Part shown: piece after piece, positions 32,386 to 43,804 of the stretch | Numbering within the stretch: position 1 is the first letter of the stretch | How the letters are laid out: every line of letters begins with the position of its first letter | From: Hippopus hippopus | Taxonomy: Eukaryota > Mollusca > Bivalvia > Cardiida > Cardiidae | Direction of reading: 5' to 3' | DNA length: 64,000 nt | Assembly: GCA_946811185.2 (NCBI GenBank) | Contig: OX328105.1 | Coordinates: 51,708,845-51,772,844, forward strand | Made by a program: the position numbers and the translations under genes | The notes under the pieces: generated by a model | What the model was told of the DNA's origin: nothing | The model's database searches: none | Seen by the model: only the letters and a program-made list of their open reading frames with translations

Positions 32386-32639
32386 ATTGAAGACACTAAA
32401 TATCGGCTGCAGATTGAAGTTAACTGATTGAAAATATATACCAGCTGGGCCCCGTTTTACTAAGGTAGTTACGAACAAAATTTGCGTAAGTTTTACGTAA
32501 CCATAGTATGGTAGCATATTTCTGCCACGAGATACGAGATAACTCTCATGATTATTTTAGAAAACTATTGCGATAAATCTAAGTTTTCTGGAAATTTTAT
32601 CTAGATGAAATGAAAAGAAAAAATTTCCAGTAAACTTTT

Positions 32640-32640
32640 C

Positions 32641-32671
<31 letters not shown>

Positions 32672-32672
32672 G
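32640..32672. repeat. T11-G22 homopolymer junction
   Basis: Eleven T then twenty-two G without interruption. Such runs often vary between individuals or mis-assemble. Confidence 0.9.
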
Positions 32673-32694
32673 AGTTGCGGGAATGAACGTAATC

Positions 32695-32835
32695 TTGTGC
32701 CTAACAACAAAATTTTAGACCCGTCCAAATTGAAAGGATTTTCAGACGACAAATAAAATGCAGCCCAAATGACGTAATTTGTCTTCGAAAGTGAGAAAAT
32801 ATTGAATAAAAGAGAAAATGCTGGTTTCAAGCTAT
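32695..32835 (+). mobile_element. Family B MITE, left half
   Basis: ACAACAAAATTTTAGACCCG, then TTTTCAGACGACAAATAAAA, ending in the hairpin left arm GAGAAAATGCTGGTT. Confidence 0.7.
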
Positions 32836-33313
32836 CGTGAAATCATAAATAATCGGGAAAGGTAGTTTTTAAATGCAATTTTGATATAAAAAGTAGTTAT
32901 TACACCGATAAATGGCGTAAGATTATTGAAAGAAGAAGTAGTTTTCGGTTGACTTTTGAGATTATGATCTTTCCTTCTTTACTATATACCTGAAAATTTT
33001 CCGGCTTAAATACATACGTCGCACGCGGATAAAATATTACATACAATAGAAAAAAAATCCGTATCTACACACTGTGAAATACAGTTCCAAATATGGTATG
33101 ATGACGTAATAATGACGCAACTCACTCGCGGTATGTGCATGTATCGTATGTATTTATTTGCAACTTGATTGGTCAAAATTTACGCTGTAATATTCACCGC
33201 GAAGTTACTGGCTACTACACCATTATTTGTTTTATTTTGTTTACTGTTTTCGAATAAAATGTCAATAATTTGTAATATTTTGTCGTTGAAAATGTGTAGG
33301 TATACAATAAAAG
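32836..33313. other. No recognisable feature
   Basis: AT-rich sequence without supported exons or known repeats. Confidence 0.35.
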
Positions 33314-33476
33314 GAATATCATGTTGTAGTGACTTTCCTGGTGCTTGTATTTACTTCTCGCTGCGTAAGAAAATTTTGGCATTTCGCTCGACCTTCGGTC
33401 TCACACGATACAAAATTTTCTCACGCTGCTCGAATTAAATACAAACATCAGGAAAGTCACTACAACATAATATTCC
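33314..33476. mobile_element. Foldback palindrome
   Basis: Arms around GTTGTAGTGACTTTCCTG and its complement, both about 60 bp. The tip is GCTCGACCTTCGGTCTCAC. Confidence 0.85.
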
Positions 33477-34734
33477 ATATTTGTTGTGTTTTGAGCTTCA
33501 AGTTGGCTAATTTCGGGCTAGACCTCTGGGTTTGGATTTTGTGAATTTCGGAATATAGACCAAAACGGCCTATTTTGTCGTGTTTTTCGGACTATACTGG
33601 TAATTGGATAAAGTCAGTGATGTCACTATTTTACAAGTTAAACATGATTATTGATAAATACTGAAAATTTTGGACTGTGTTGTAGCTTTTTGTCATTTCA
33701 GACTGACTTTTAGTTTGAAAACAGAAGTGCTGTCTCGCGTGTTGTCGGCCGAGAGCAATACAGTGGAAGACCGTGTTATGCCGCCTAAGTCGAATTCGAA
33801 ATTTAGAAAGTAATAGACCTTCGGAGTGGCTAACGCTTAATTTCTTTACTTTTAAATTTAGATAAGTCTTTGCAATTGCAACAGTAATTCTATCTGCAAC
33901 GGGTTGGTGAGTACGGACAAAGGACTTGGTATGGTGTCGGTTAATTATGCTACCTTTAGTCCCCCTTTAAAGAGCCTCTGCACATTTTTTTCTCCATTGA
34001 AAAAAAAGCAGAGTTTCAAAACTTCATGTAGGTTCAACTTGAATATTATCAAGGAGAGCGAGTTTGACGCAATTAAATCCAGCCTGACTGAGGAGTTAGC
34101 TTTTCGATAAATATCAGAAAGCACATACGTGCACTTCGTACCTTGTCTACTGGCTCCGCCGATCTAGTAAAACTGCCCAATCATAAATTAAAGGGGGCTA
34201 GACTCTACTTAGATTTTTACATTCACACCAAAACTTCAAAAAGTGATTCATCACTGAAAGTATGACTATGCCTGGCAAATCATCAGGACAAATGTAGAAA
34301 AAACGTGTTTTCTATGGTATTTCTTTAAATGGGCTACATAGATCTAGCATCCAAGGATATTTTCATGTTACGTGCCAGAATTTCGCAAAGGGTTTTGAGA
34401 AAGTCACGTGATCAATAATGTGCCATCGTATTCAAATAAGTACGATGACGCCATAATTGAGCTCACAAAAATAGACGGCGTTACCAGTTGCATAGCGACC
34501 AACACGTCATTTGAACGCCAAATTTGCACCTTTTTACGATATGTAACCGTCAAGTTTCTTTACGTTTGCAGACAAAAACATATCTTGTAGTTTTATCACT
34601 GAAAAAAAAAAAATATCTACCCCAACGACATCTATTTTTGTTGGTATTCAACGACAGAAATATAGGTTAAAAACCACTGCGACAAAGCGTTCTTACGAAA
34701 GGCTTATTAGCAAAGATGCTCCTCATGTTCTTGT
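33477..34734. other. Mostly unassigned sequence
   Basis: About 33796-33915 looks like a badly decayed H palindrome (AAATTTAGAAAGTAATAG ... TTGGTGAGTACGGAC). The remainder has no repeat or gene that I recognise; the short frames at 33904-34110 and 34408-34590 match nothing. Confidence 0.4.
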
Positions 34735-34965
34735 CTTTTTACCAAACGACAATATTGTTCACTTGTTCATTATAAAAAGCATTAGCAGACGATAAAATGA
34801 CGTGGCTCAAATGATGGCATTTGGCTTTTAAAAGGATAAAGCCATTGTCGAAAAAGGGGGGAGAAGTTCTTGGGACCAGTAGATGTAGTTTCACCTTTTC
34901 CAGCAATGTTTTCTAGCTATTTCTTCTTCATGTTCGTAAAACACGAAATATTGGGTACAGGGTAA
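34735..34965 (+). mobile_element. Family B MITE, diverged
   Basis: Starts CTTTTTACCAAACGACAATA and ends near TACAGGGTAA. The hairpin is replaced by GAAGTTCTTGGGACCAGTAG, so pairing is poor. Confidence 0.65.
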
Positions 34966-35344
34966 TTTTTAACCATCTTGTTTTCCGAGAAGTGGGCTTA
35001 AAAACGAAATCAATTAAAACTGTGCAGATGCGACTCTAACGTCCCTGTAGTTGAAAGCTTCGTTGCTTGTAATAAGTTATTGCTTCTTTTTCCACGATAA
35101 TTTCCATATTTTGAGAAACAGTTAAAAATGTTCCTTTGCTTGTTTGACCTTTCTGTAATTTACATTAGGTTTTGGTAGGTTTATAAATAGCTTGTATAGT
35201 GTTGAGTTAACGAGCTTGATGGATTAATTATAACAATCCTTGTTTTCTTTCACTACAAAATACATGCAGTCCACTTTTGGAAGGATTATAAATACAATTT
35301 TACCTTAAAATTTAATACGTTTTAGTCACAGTCTAGAATGAAAC
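34966..35344. other. No recognisable feature
   Basis: Unassigned AT-rich DNA. Confidence 0.35.
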
Positions 35345-35412
35345 TATGGACGGCGTAGATCAAAGATCAGACTGCACGTTCTGTGCAGTCTGATCTTGAT
35401 ATACACCGTCCG
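35345..35412. repeat. Family A hairpin core
   Basis: CAAAGATCAGACTGCACG / CGTTCTGTGCAGTCTGATC arms, flanked by GACGGCGTAGATC and ACACCGTCCGC. Confidence 0.75.
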
Positions 35413-35904
35413 CAAAATTCACTTTTGCACCTAGTTGCAGTGAAAGAGTTGAAATAATTAGAAAGAAATAAGAATAATGAGTGGTTTTCTCAGATAGAAA
35501 TACTGACGTTAATTAGTCAATAATGATACTACTTACCCGTTCAATGCGATTCACTGTCTACATCTAGAGCGTCCATGAGACAAGGATGGACTTACAAGTA
35601 TAGACCTTGGTTCTTTCTGTCTTATTAAATAAGTACTATTTTAGTTCGAAACACGTTGGAAAAATTCATGCTGTCTTCGGTACCAGATAAATACAGAACA
35701 AGGTACATGTAGAAATTTACAACGAGACGCCTGAAAATGTACCGTATGTTCTTAAGACAAAGTCGAGGATGAGATCCATTTTCTTTTATCATGTCCCTTC
35801 CAGGATTCATTGAGACGATCTTATTTATATCAAATTCAGTACATATGGACTCATAGAGCTTTTAAATAGTAATAACCTCACATTTTTTCTCTTTGATAAT
35901 GACT
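35413..35904. other. No recognisable feature
   Basis: Unassigned sequence; a 61-codon minus-strand frame at 35625-35810 has no recognisable motif. Confidence 0.35.
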
Positions 35905-35975
35905 AAGCAGGCTGACCTGGGTCGAACCTTTTTGCAGATGCACTAAGCCCCATTTTTACAGAGCATGGCTTATAT
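35905..35975 (+). repeat. Family D right-end fragment
   Basis: From GCAGGCTGACCTGGGTCG to AGAGCATGGCTTATA. Confidence 0.7.
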
Positions 35976-36039
35976 GTCTTTGTTGACGGCTTAATATACA
36001 GCTCCAGTTTAATGTTAATCGTTTAGAAATGCTCTAGAG

Positions 36040-36105
36040 GACGGTGTAGATAAAAGATAAGACCGCATTTTCTGTGCAGTCTGATTTTAATCTACGTCAT
36101 CCACA
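36040..36105. repeat. Family A hairpin core, diverged
   Basis: Arms AAAGATAAGACCGCATTT / TGTGCAGTCTGATTTTAATC between GACGGTGTAGAT and CTACGTCATCC. Confidence 0.65.
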
Positions 36106-36316
36106 ATAGCTAATTATATTACTGTGACGGCTAGCAGTAGGTCAACAATTCGACGTGTTCCTATGTCTACATCATAACCCTGTCAATGCCATAGGACACT
36201 TTTGTTGGAAAAACCCTTTCAGTACCATAGGACATTTTGGTTAGAAGAGCCTTTCAGCGTCACAGGACAGGTAAAGTATATAAATACCCTCAGCGCGACA
36301 GGACTTTGTGTTTGAC

Positions 36317-36610
36317 CAGCCCTCATAGCCCAGGTGGTAGAGCGTAGGACCTGTAAACATCAATTTCGGGGTCGTTTGAGGGTATGGCTTCGAGACCAAC
36401 GGCTGGCATCCTAAAGTTACTAGTACTAATAGTCTTTTGGATGAGACGTTAAACCGAGGTCCCGTATGATGGTACTATACATCGAGCACGCAAAAGAACC
36501 TGGCGTAACTTAGGATAAGTCTTGCACTACCCCCTGTAACAAAATTAACAGTTGCCAGGGGACGTCGCCCGTATGAGCAACCGGTGGCAATGATAAATGA
36601 ATGCAAATTC
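36317..36610 (+). mobile_element. SINE-3, tRNA-derived with conserved central domain
   Basis: tRNA-like head (CCAGGTGGTAGAGCGTAGG, B box near GGCTTCGAGACC). The central part TTGGATGAGACGTTAAACCG and AGGTCCC resembles the conserved central domain shared by ancient SINE superfamilies (Deu- or Meta-type). It is inserted in the 36-bp satellite. Superfamily assignment is from memory of the motif and should be checked. Confidence 0.7.
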
Positions 36611-36711
36611 CAACAATCAGGACATTGTATTTATATAAACCCTTTTAGCGCCATGGGACATTTAAGTTAGATAAACTCTATCAGCGCAGTAAGAAATTTA
36701 TGTCAGACAAA

Positions 36712-37062
36712 CCATAGGGGTCCGTAGTTTGACTCCTGTCACGTTTATAATATATGAACCGTGCTCTGTGAAAAAGGGGCTTAATGCATCTGCGAAAAGT
36801 ATCGACCCAAGTCAGCCTGCGCGGTCCGCGCAGGCTGACCTGGGCCGAAACTTTTCGCTATGGGTCAATTTTCTGTATGTCCAAGGACCAGTCTACCTCA
36901 TGAATAAGTCAGTTGTTAAAAAAAGTGGCTATTATGGATCCGTAAGTATGTGATGGCTTGCTTTGTATGATGGATTACGGAGATGCATTAAGCCCCCTTT
37001 TGCCAGAGCATGGCTCATATAGTCTATGGGTGCCAGGAATCAAACTACGGACCCCTATGAGA
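36712..37062. mobile_element. Family I element carrying a nested family D copy
   Basis: Ends ATAGGGGTCCGTAGTTTGAC (left) and the complement CAAACTACGGACCCCTATG (right). Nearly the whole interior has been replaced by a reverse D element at about 36751-37017; ATAT flanks D on both sides, and the second I copy (39686-39962) shows GTTTATAATATATAGTCTATGG uninterrupted at the equivalent place. Interior family I sequence seen in the second copy is absent here. Confidence 0.8.
36751..37017 (-). mobile_element. Family D MITE, full length, reverse
   Basis: Begins GAACCGTGCTCTGTG and ends GAGCATGGCTC. The hairpin at 36809-36852 is near-perfect around CTGCGCGGTCCGCGCAG. Confidence 0.85.
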
Positions 37063-38249
37063 TACACGCTTTCAGTGTCATAGAACATTTAAAGTTAGAT
37101 TTACACTTCCAGCGCAATTGGACGATTCAGTTAAAAAAAAAGCATTTTCAGCATTATATGAATTTCAGTAAGATAAGCTCTTAAGCACCATAGGACAATT
37201 ACATGTATGTTAAATGAAAACTTTCAGAGCAGTGCAGTGCCTTTTAGTAAATTACCACTTTAAGCGCCATCGGTCATTTCAGTCAGATAAAACCTGTAAA
37301 CACCATAGGATATGAAAGTTAGATAATCCCTGTTAGCGCTATAGGACATTTAAGTTGGATTAACCCTGTTAGCGCTATATGACATTTAAGTTGGATTAAC
37401 CCTGTCAGCGCAATAGGACATTCAAGTTGGATAAATCCTGTCAGCGAAATAGGAAATTTAAGCTTGATAAACCCTGTCAGCGAAATAGGACATTTAAGCT
37501 TGATAAACCCTGTCAGCGCAATAGGACATTTAAGTTAGATAAACCCTGTCAGCGAAATAGGATATTTAAGTTTGATAAACCCTGTCAGCGAAATAGGACA
37601 TTTAAGTTAGATAAACCCTCTCAGCGAAATAGGACATTTAAGTTTGATAAACCCTGTCAGCGAAATAGGAAATTAAAATTAGATAAACCCTCTCAGCGAA
37701 ATAGGATATTTAAGTTTGATAAACCCTGTCAGCGTAATAGGACATTTAAGTTTGATAAACCCTGTCAGCGAAATAGGACATTTAAGTTTTATAAACCCTG
37801 TCAGCGAAATAGGACATTTAAGTTTGATAAACCCTGTCAGCGAAATAGGAAATCTAAGTTTGATAAACCTTGTTAGAGCCATAGGATATCAAAGATAGAC
37901 AACCTTTGTCGGCGTCCTATGACATTTAAGTCAGATAAACCTTGCCAGCGCCGTAAGAAATTTTAGTTGGATAGACATAAGACATTTTAGTCATTTAACA
38001 CAACTTAAGTTGCAGATCACATGTTGATTTACGCAATCCGCAAAGCAATAGATTTAAGTTGTGTCAGGAGGTGTTTGTTTCGACGATGTTCATGCCGGAA
38101 GCCAGTGTTTCGGTTTGAGTTTGCCTTTATTTATTGTCGCCACCGGTTGCCCATATGGACGACACCTCCCAGAAGCCCTAAGTATCATTACGGGGAAAGA
38201 GCAAGATACAGGACGAATACTATCATAACCGAAACCTGGTTGTTAAGCG

Positions 38250-38340
38250 TTGTTAGTACCACTTTTGTAATAAAACGGCTATTTGTAATTGAACATTTTA
38301 TTACAAATAGTCGTTTTATTACAAAAGTGGTTCTAACAAA
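38250..38340. repeat. Perfect-arm palindrome
   Basis: CCACTTTTGTAATAAAACG and its complement form arms of about 40 bp around GAACATT. Confidence 0.8.
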
Positions 38341-38594
38341 GCGTGTCCGGTGTACATGGCACATTACACGGGACTTGGGTTTAACGCCGTATCCGAAAGA
38401 TTATAGGTAATGTTTAGTTGAGCAGCCGTGGAAATCGACCCAACACCTTCAAGTATCTCGAGATTTGTAGATTACAGATTAGAAAAAAGATTGATTGTGA
38501 AAATTCTTAGTCGAAAAAGGGGCATAACTGTGTCAAAAATATATTTATGGTTACCTGTCGTACTGGTATGGGTCTTCCCTTTTGATGGTTTATA

Positions 38595-38752
38595 TCTGAG
38601 TCATGAGGTAGACTGGTCATTTGACATGCAGAAAATTGACCAACAACAAAAAATGTCGACCCATGTCAGCCTGCACGGACTGCGCAGGCTGACATGAGTC
38701 GATACTTTTTGCAGATACAATAAACTCCCTTTTCACAGGGCATGACTCATTT
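38595..38752 (+). mobile_element. Family D MITE, right half
   Basis: Starts inside the element (TGAGTCATGAGGTAGACTGG). Hairpin CATGTCAGCCTGCACGG / GACTGCGCAGGCTGACATG; ends GGGCATGACTC. Confidence 0.75.
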
Positions 38753-38894
38753 ATATTTACATATTTACTTATATCGGTAAAGCAATTGACTCACGAATGC
38801 ATGTAGATAAGTGAATCTATTCGAGTATCAAAATTACTACTGGGTGACGAACTGGTTTTGGGACGAACAAGCCTGAAGGTTATTTTTTTGTTTC

Positions 38895-39190
38895 TTTATA
38901 TGGTGTTAAGGTCGTTTTTAAGACTCTTTCATTTAAGTCGCAGCGACCAGTGCGCCTATCCTTGTTTTTTCCTGGATTTTCATTTACAAGTACTTCGCAC
39001 AATATTCTCCCCAAGCCACTGGCTGCTTTTCCACATAACCATCCACGAAACAATGATCAGGGCTGAGAAAGGAACGAATCCTGTCTAAATGACTATCATC
39101 AATCTTCGAAAAGAAATTGGTCGATGATGACTCGAACCAGTAACCCCCTGGTCTCCTGTCCTTTACGCTACCGGCTCCCCTACCGGACTC
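38895..39190 (-). mobile_element. SINE-1, reverse
   Basis: Tail at left (GACTCTTTCATTTAAGTCG), body CCATCCACGAAACAATGATC. The head (CGAACCAGTAACCCCCTGG, GCTACCGGCTCCCC) is diverged. Confidence 0.75.
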
Positions 39191-39446
39191 AGTATCCTGC
39201 TGACACGGGCAATAAGATGTTTGGTAAAAGATACATGATTCCTGGTAAATATGGTCGAAATCGGACATTTCATTACCATTCTTCGACAAACGTATTATTC
39301 TCCCTAAAAAGGTTGTTTAGCGCGTCTGCAAAACGTGTCGACATGATTATGTCTGGGTCGAAACATTTTGCTATTGGTGAATTTTCCGCATTTCAGAGGA
39401 TTCCGCCGATTTTAAGACAAAAATGGATCTTTATATATATATATGC

Positions 39447-39995
39447 CATGCTCTGGCAAAAGGGGGATTATTGCATCTCCGTGATGCATTGTGCCAAGTA
39501 AGTCATATCATAATTATAGATCCATAAAATCCATATTATCCAGCAAGCGACTGAATCATGAGGTAGAATGGTCATTTGACATGCAGAAATTTTACAAATA
39601 CCAAAAAGTTTCGCACCAGGTCAGCCTGCACCGACTGCGCAGGCTGACATGGATCGTTGTTTTTTGCAGATGCATTAAACCATAGTGGTCCGTAGTTTGA
39701 CTCCTATCACCCATAGACTAAAACAAGGGATTTAACTGTATGCAGCCCGTTACTCGCCCTCGGTTACAAAAAAACAACGTATCTTTTCTACCCCATCAGT
39801 TATTCTCCTAATTTTTTCTACAGCTGAGAGCCAAAACATTTTTCTACCAGAAAAACACAACTGTTTGTCAGTGGCTAATGCAGTCTGGCTGATACATTCG
39901 CTCGAACTTGTTTATAATATATAGTCTATGGGTGCCAGGAATCAAACTACGGACCCCTATGCATTAAACCCCCTTTTCACAGAGCTGGGCTCATA
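39447..39995 (+). mobile_element. Family D MITE interrupted by a family I element
   Basis: D runs from GCCATGCTCTGGC to GATGCATTAAAC (about 39685), then resumes as ATGCATTAAACCCCC to GGGCTCATAT (about 39993). The repeated ATGCATTAAAC on either side of the insert is its target duplication. About 39996-40055 is a further D right-end fragment. Confidence 0.8.
39686..39962. mobile_element. Family I element, uninterrupted copy
   Basis: Left end GTGGTCCGTAGTTTGACTCC, right end GAATCAAACTACGGACCCC; TIRs of about 37 bp reaching CCCATAGACTA. The 200-bp interior has no protein. Confidence 0.8.
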
Positions 39996-40059
39996 TAGGC
40001 AACGACTTGCTAATATAAATCGTGACAATATGAAGTAAACCCCCTTTTCACAGAGCAAT

Positions 40060-40734
40060 CCGACCACGATAATTATTTTTTTAAAAAGTAATTTTTTGTC
40101 CAGTCCAGACAAAAGTTGGATAGAAATGTAAACCGGACGCCATCACAGGACAAAAAAAAAAAAGCTCGGTACGAAGTGTCAGAAATAAAGTGAAAGTCTG
40201 TCTAAAACAGCAAAACTGCAAGACAACCAAGGCTCGTTAGTGCAGAATATTTAAGGGGAATTGATTTGTATGTTTTTTTTTTTGTTTATACACATCACGG
40301 TTATTACCCTTTAGCTATTTCTCTAAGATGTCACACCACTGTTGTTTGCTACATTGATAAGTCATTGAAATTCACCATAGTTGACCCTCTGTACTTTTAA
40401 TGGTAAACCCACAGCTTTGCTGATTGTTTCTATCGAATATATGTGCAGTGGCCTACAAAGAAGCTAAAAAAAAAAAAAATCACAGTGAAAAATGGCCCTT
40501 GCAGGTGACAGGCCATATTTCTTTATATGGGCACAGGCACAAAATTGTTCCCCGAGAAATGACAACTTCCAAATTTCCACAGAAATCATCAAATTAACAC
40601 CCAAAACGAATCTTATCCGCGTCCTTCCATTTTCTCTGATGAAGCGGTGAAGCAGAGGTGCTTCCAGTCAAAGTTTCAAAAGGGGCCACTTTTGATACAA
40701 CGGCCAGGAAGGACTGAGTTTGCTTCGAAACCTA
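40060..40734. other. No recognisable feature
   Basis: Unassigned; A-runs at about 40150 and 40468. Confidence 0.35.
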
Positions 40735-40970
40735 CATATGGCCTGCAACACCCAAAAAGGAGCATTCGGACATTTGCGTAAAGTGTCGTCTCGGATCAGC
40801 CTGCGCAATCCGCGCAGGCTAATCCGAGACGGCACTTTACGACTACATTAGATTTTGTTCCATTGTACACTTGCGCAAAACAGAAAATTACATAAAAACA
40901 GAAAGTGTCATTTCGGATTAGCCTGCGCGGAGTGCGCAGGCTGATCCGAGACGACACTTTACTCAAAAAT
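40735..40970 (+). mobile_element. Family C MITE, copy 3
   Basis: Begins ATATGGCCTGCAACACCC. Both hairpins are present (GCCTGCGCAATCCGCGCAGG and GCCTGCGCGGAGTGCGCAGG). The right terminus is lost after ACGACACTTTACTC. Confidence 0.8.
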
Positions 40971-41384
40971 CATTTAATGATTTAAAAAAAAAAAAATAAT
41001 AATTACTTTACGGAATTAAAATCTAAGCAATGTACAGAAAATAAAAGAGATTTTCGAAACCCATGTCTTTGCGGTAAAACACCACAAAAAATGCTATTTT
41101 TAGCCCGAGTTCTTATCATGTATTATTTAGACGTATCTCATAGAAAACTTAATGAATATTATAAAATAAAGAACAATTTAATCCTGACATTTCTACATTT
41201 AACAAAAAAAAGGCAAGGAAAATTAAATATTGAAAGAAAGAGGACAAGATAAGATGCCTATTTTTTGCCCTAAATTGATGGATTTTCACTGAAATTTTGT
41301 GTTAAAGTCCTCAAAAATGAAGCAAATGTTCTCAAAACTTCTGTGCTATCAGCTCACTCATTAGTTTGATTCAAACAAATCAGC
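40971..41384. other. No recognisable feature
   Basis: AT-rich, A-run at 40985. Confidence 0.35.
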
Positions 41385-41596
41385 TTAATCCTTATCCCGC
41401 TAAATAAGTGAAATGAAACTTTCAAGTCGATAGTAAAAACCAAGATGATGCTAATTCAGTGGTATTCTTTGGGGAAAGATATCTCTTTATCGGAGAGTGC
41501 AGATCCAAGATCAGACTGCACGTTCTGTGCAGTCTTATCTTGATCTACACTGTCTGCAAAAGGCCAGTGAGTCGCGCTTAGCAGCCTAAGTGTTAA
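41385..41596 (-). mobile_element. Family A MITE, full length, reverse
   Basis: TTAATCCTTATCCCGCTAAA at left and GCAGCCTAAGTGTTAA at right are its inverted ends; hairpin at about 41510-41560. Confidence 0.8.
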
Positions 41597-41764
41597 CACA
41601 TCCAAACATTGGTTTTAGCAACCAAAGTAACGACCATAATTTCATTTAGCACTTACTACAACAACAGCTTCAACTGTTACAAACCAGTGTTATATTAAAA
41701 TTGATAATAGATATAACAGTAACCGGGCAAATTTTAACGAACATAACGATACGTTTACTTACAG

Positions 41765-42225
41765 CATTAAATAAATAGAGGATATTTGTTTTTTACGGTG
41801 CGCCACTCGTGAAAATATTACCGATGATGTTCGCTCGATGAAATAAATTTCGATCTTTCACCGGAAAAAAAACAAATATTCTATTTATTTCATGCTTTTA
41901 ACCCTTTCTGGGGGAACTTAATCAAAATCCAGTAGAGTTCTTTTCGGTTATTCCCCGTTGCGTACCCCCTCCGCGTAGCAACGCATTACAATATTACGTC
42001 AAGTGCGAGAAATGTAAGGTAAATTACGTCATATTTCCATTCTGGTAGAGAGGCACGCGCATTTTACCTAGGTAACTAGTGTGCGGGACAACTGTTTCCG
42101 CCTTCAATTGAAGAGTTAGAATATAAAAATCGGTATTTTCACTGGTCGTAACCACGAAATATCGAAAAATATTTCACCGATATTTCTCGATAACCTACCG
42201 GAAAGCATGAAATAAATAAGAATAT
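41765..42225 (+). mobile_element. Family E MITE, copy 4, left arm truncated
   Basis: AAATAAATAGAGGATATTTG jumps after TTTTACGGTG to CGCCACTCGTGAAAATATTA, so most of the left hairpin arm is deleted; right arm and tail are complete. Confidence 0.8.
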
Positions 42226-42374
42226 CAAACCAATATTTGGTGTAAGAGGGAATAAAAGAATATCAACAATAAATAAACATTTAAATAGAAAAACATTATC
42301 ATTATTTCCACGGCTAGTACTTGTAATGTAAATTACAAGTATAACAATAAAGAAAAAAATGTTTATTCTTGTTA

Positions 42375-42390
42375 GATAGATGGATAAGAT

Positions 42391-42458
<68 letters not shown>

Positions 42459-42486
42459 TAGATAAATCGATAGATAGATAGATAGG

Positions 42487-42525
<39 letters not shown>

Positions 42526-42571
42526 CAGATAGACAGACAGACAGAAAGACAGATAGATAAATCGATAGAAT

Positions 42572-42610
<39 letters not shown>

Positions 42611-42611
42611 T
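42375..42611. repeat. GATA/GACA microsatellite
   Basis: Two blocks of GATA units separated by GACA units, each about 100 bp, with the GATAAATCGATAG interruption repeated in both halves, so a higher-order duplication is likely. Confidence 0.95.
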
Positions 42612-43044
42612 TTCAGTTCCTACCTCACATATAGCCCTCACATACATTTCACGTGGTTTCAAATAAAGCAAACTTCACAAAAATAATACAAAAAGTTCGA
42701 TGAATACGCACTGGGGAGACAAATGGCATGTTCAAGATTGAAATCCGACTACAGGATGGTGGAGGGAAAAGGAATCAGCCATGACCTATTCGTGCAACAT
42801 AAAAATAAGAAAAATAACATAAACCTGCACATAAAAAGCAACACTGACTAAATGAGGTGAGCCTGTAGTTCAAACCATGACCCAAGATGGAGCGATATGT
42901 CCTATGGCTGAAAGGCCGACGCTCTGTCCGGTGTATAGCAGCACAACTGATCATGGCCTGATGCTGGCCGAAACAGAAAAGTGAATGGAGAAAACAACAA
43001 TACAAATGAACTGCTGTCATAATGTTTTAGAATTATCATTCATA
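42612..43044. other. No recognisable feature
   Basis: Unassigned sequence. Confidence 0.35.
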
Positions 43045-43135
43045 CAGCACCCTTTTGGTTCAGCCAATTCAAATTCAGAAAATTTTTGAGAATAAGACCA
43101 AGAACGTCCTGAAGAATGGTTGGTGGATACAGGTC
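43045..43135. repeat. Family H, right half
   Basis: TTCAGCCAATTCAAATTCAG followed by AATGGTTGGTGGATACAGGT; left arm missing. Confidence 0.55.
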
Positions 43136-43257
43136 TAGCATTCGTTGTGAAATCTGAATTTCAGAAAGTAACACATTTCTGAGTGTTTATGTTATTTGGT
43201 TTAGCGATCGAAAAATTGTGTTTTCCTTTGAAAATTAGACATCCTCGAGAATTAGAA

Positions 43258-43522
43258 TTGAGCCATGCCCTGGGAAAAGGGCGTTTAATGCACCTCCGTG
43301 ATACAACGTACCAAGCAAGTCATCACATAGCGATGAATCCATATAATCAATTTTGCCTACTTGTTGACTAAATTTATAGGTAGACTGGTCCTTGGATATG
43401 CAGAAAGTTTACAGATAACAAAAAGTTTCGAGCTATGTCAGCCTCCGCGGACTGCGCAGGCTGAAATGAGTCGATATTTTTTGCAGATGCAGTAAACCTC
43501 TTTTTCACGGAACATTGCTCAA
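43258..43522 (+). mobile_element. Family D MITE with AATT target duplication
   Basis: GAGCCATGCCCTGGG to GAACATTGCTC, flanked by AATT at both borders. The hairpin stem has one mismatch (GCCTCCGCGGACTGCGCAGG). Confidence 0.8.
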
Positions 43523-43804
43523 TTATAAATCAATTCAAAATGGTTCCTTAATACGAAACTCCCATATAGGCCTAATCCGAATGTAAGGTTAAATCGAAAC
43601 TATTTTTCGTCCTTTGTATTAAGCGTGGGGAATATTTTGCATTTGTTTTTATGTATTTTTTTTTTTTTTTTCAACAAAACAATAGTATAAAATTTCAATG
43701 TAGACTTAAATAAGAAATAAATACTTACGCCCATTTTAGGAAATTAGGTTGTAATTAAAAGACATCTTTGAGAAAAAGGAAGATTTTTTTATTCATTTTA
43801 CTTC

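Larger units (their letters stand above)
36175..37998 (+). repeat. 36-bp satellite array
   Basis: Tandem units of the form GATAAACCCTGTCAGCGAAA plus TAGGACATTTAAGTTA (36 bp). The units are most alike at about 37427-37876, where the array is open in more than one frame because 36 is divisible by 3 (12-residue repeat containing KPCQRNRTFKFD). Edges are diverged. Two insertions split it: SINE-3 at 36317-36610 and the I/D composite at 36712-37062. I treat the frames as non-coding: there is no signal for initiation, and both strands are open. Confidence 0.9.

Noticed and set aside
37427..37876. 149-codon repetitive protein
   Set aside because: Satellite with a unit divisible by three; open on both strands, so openness is not evidence of coding.
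36175..37998. CRISPR-like spaced repeat array
   Set aside because: Units are contiguous with no unique spacers, and the genome is eukaryotic.
38021..38410. 129-codon frame
   Set aside because: Crosses a perfect palindrome and shows no motif.
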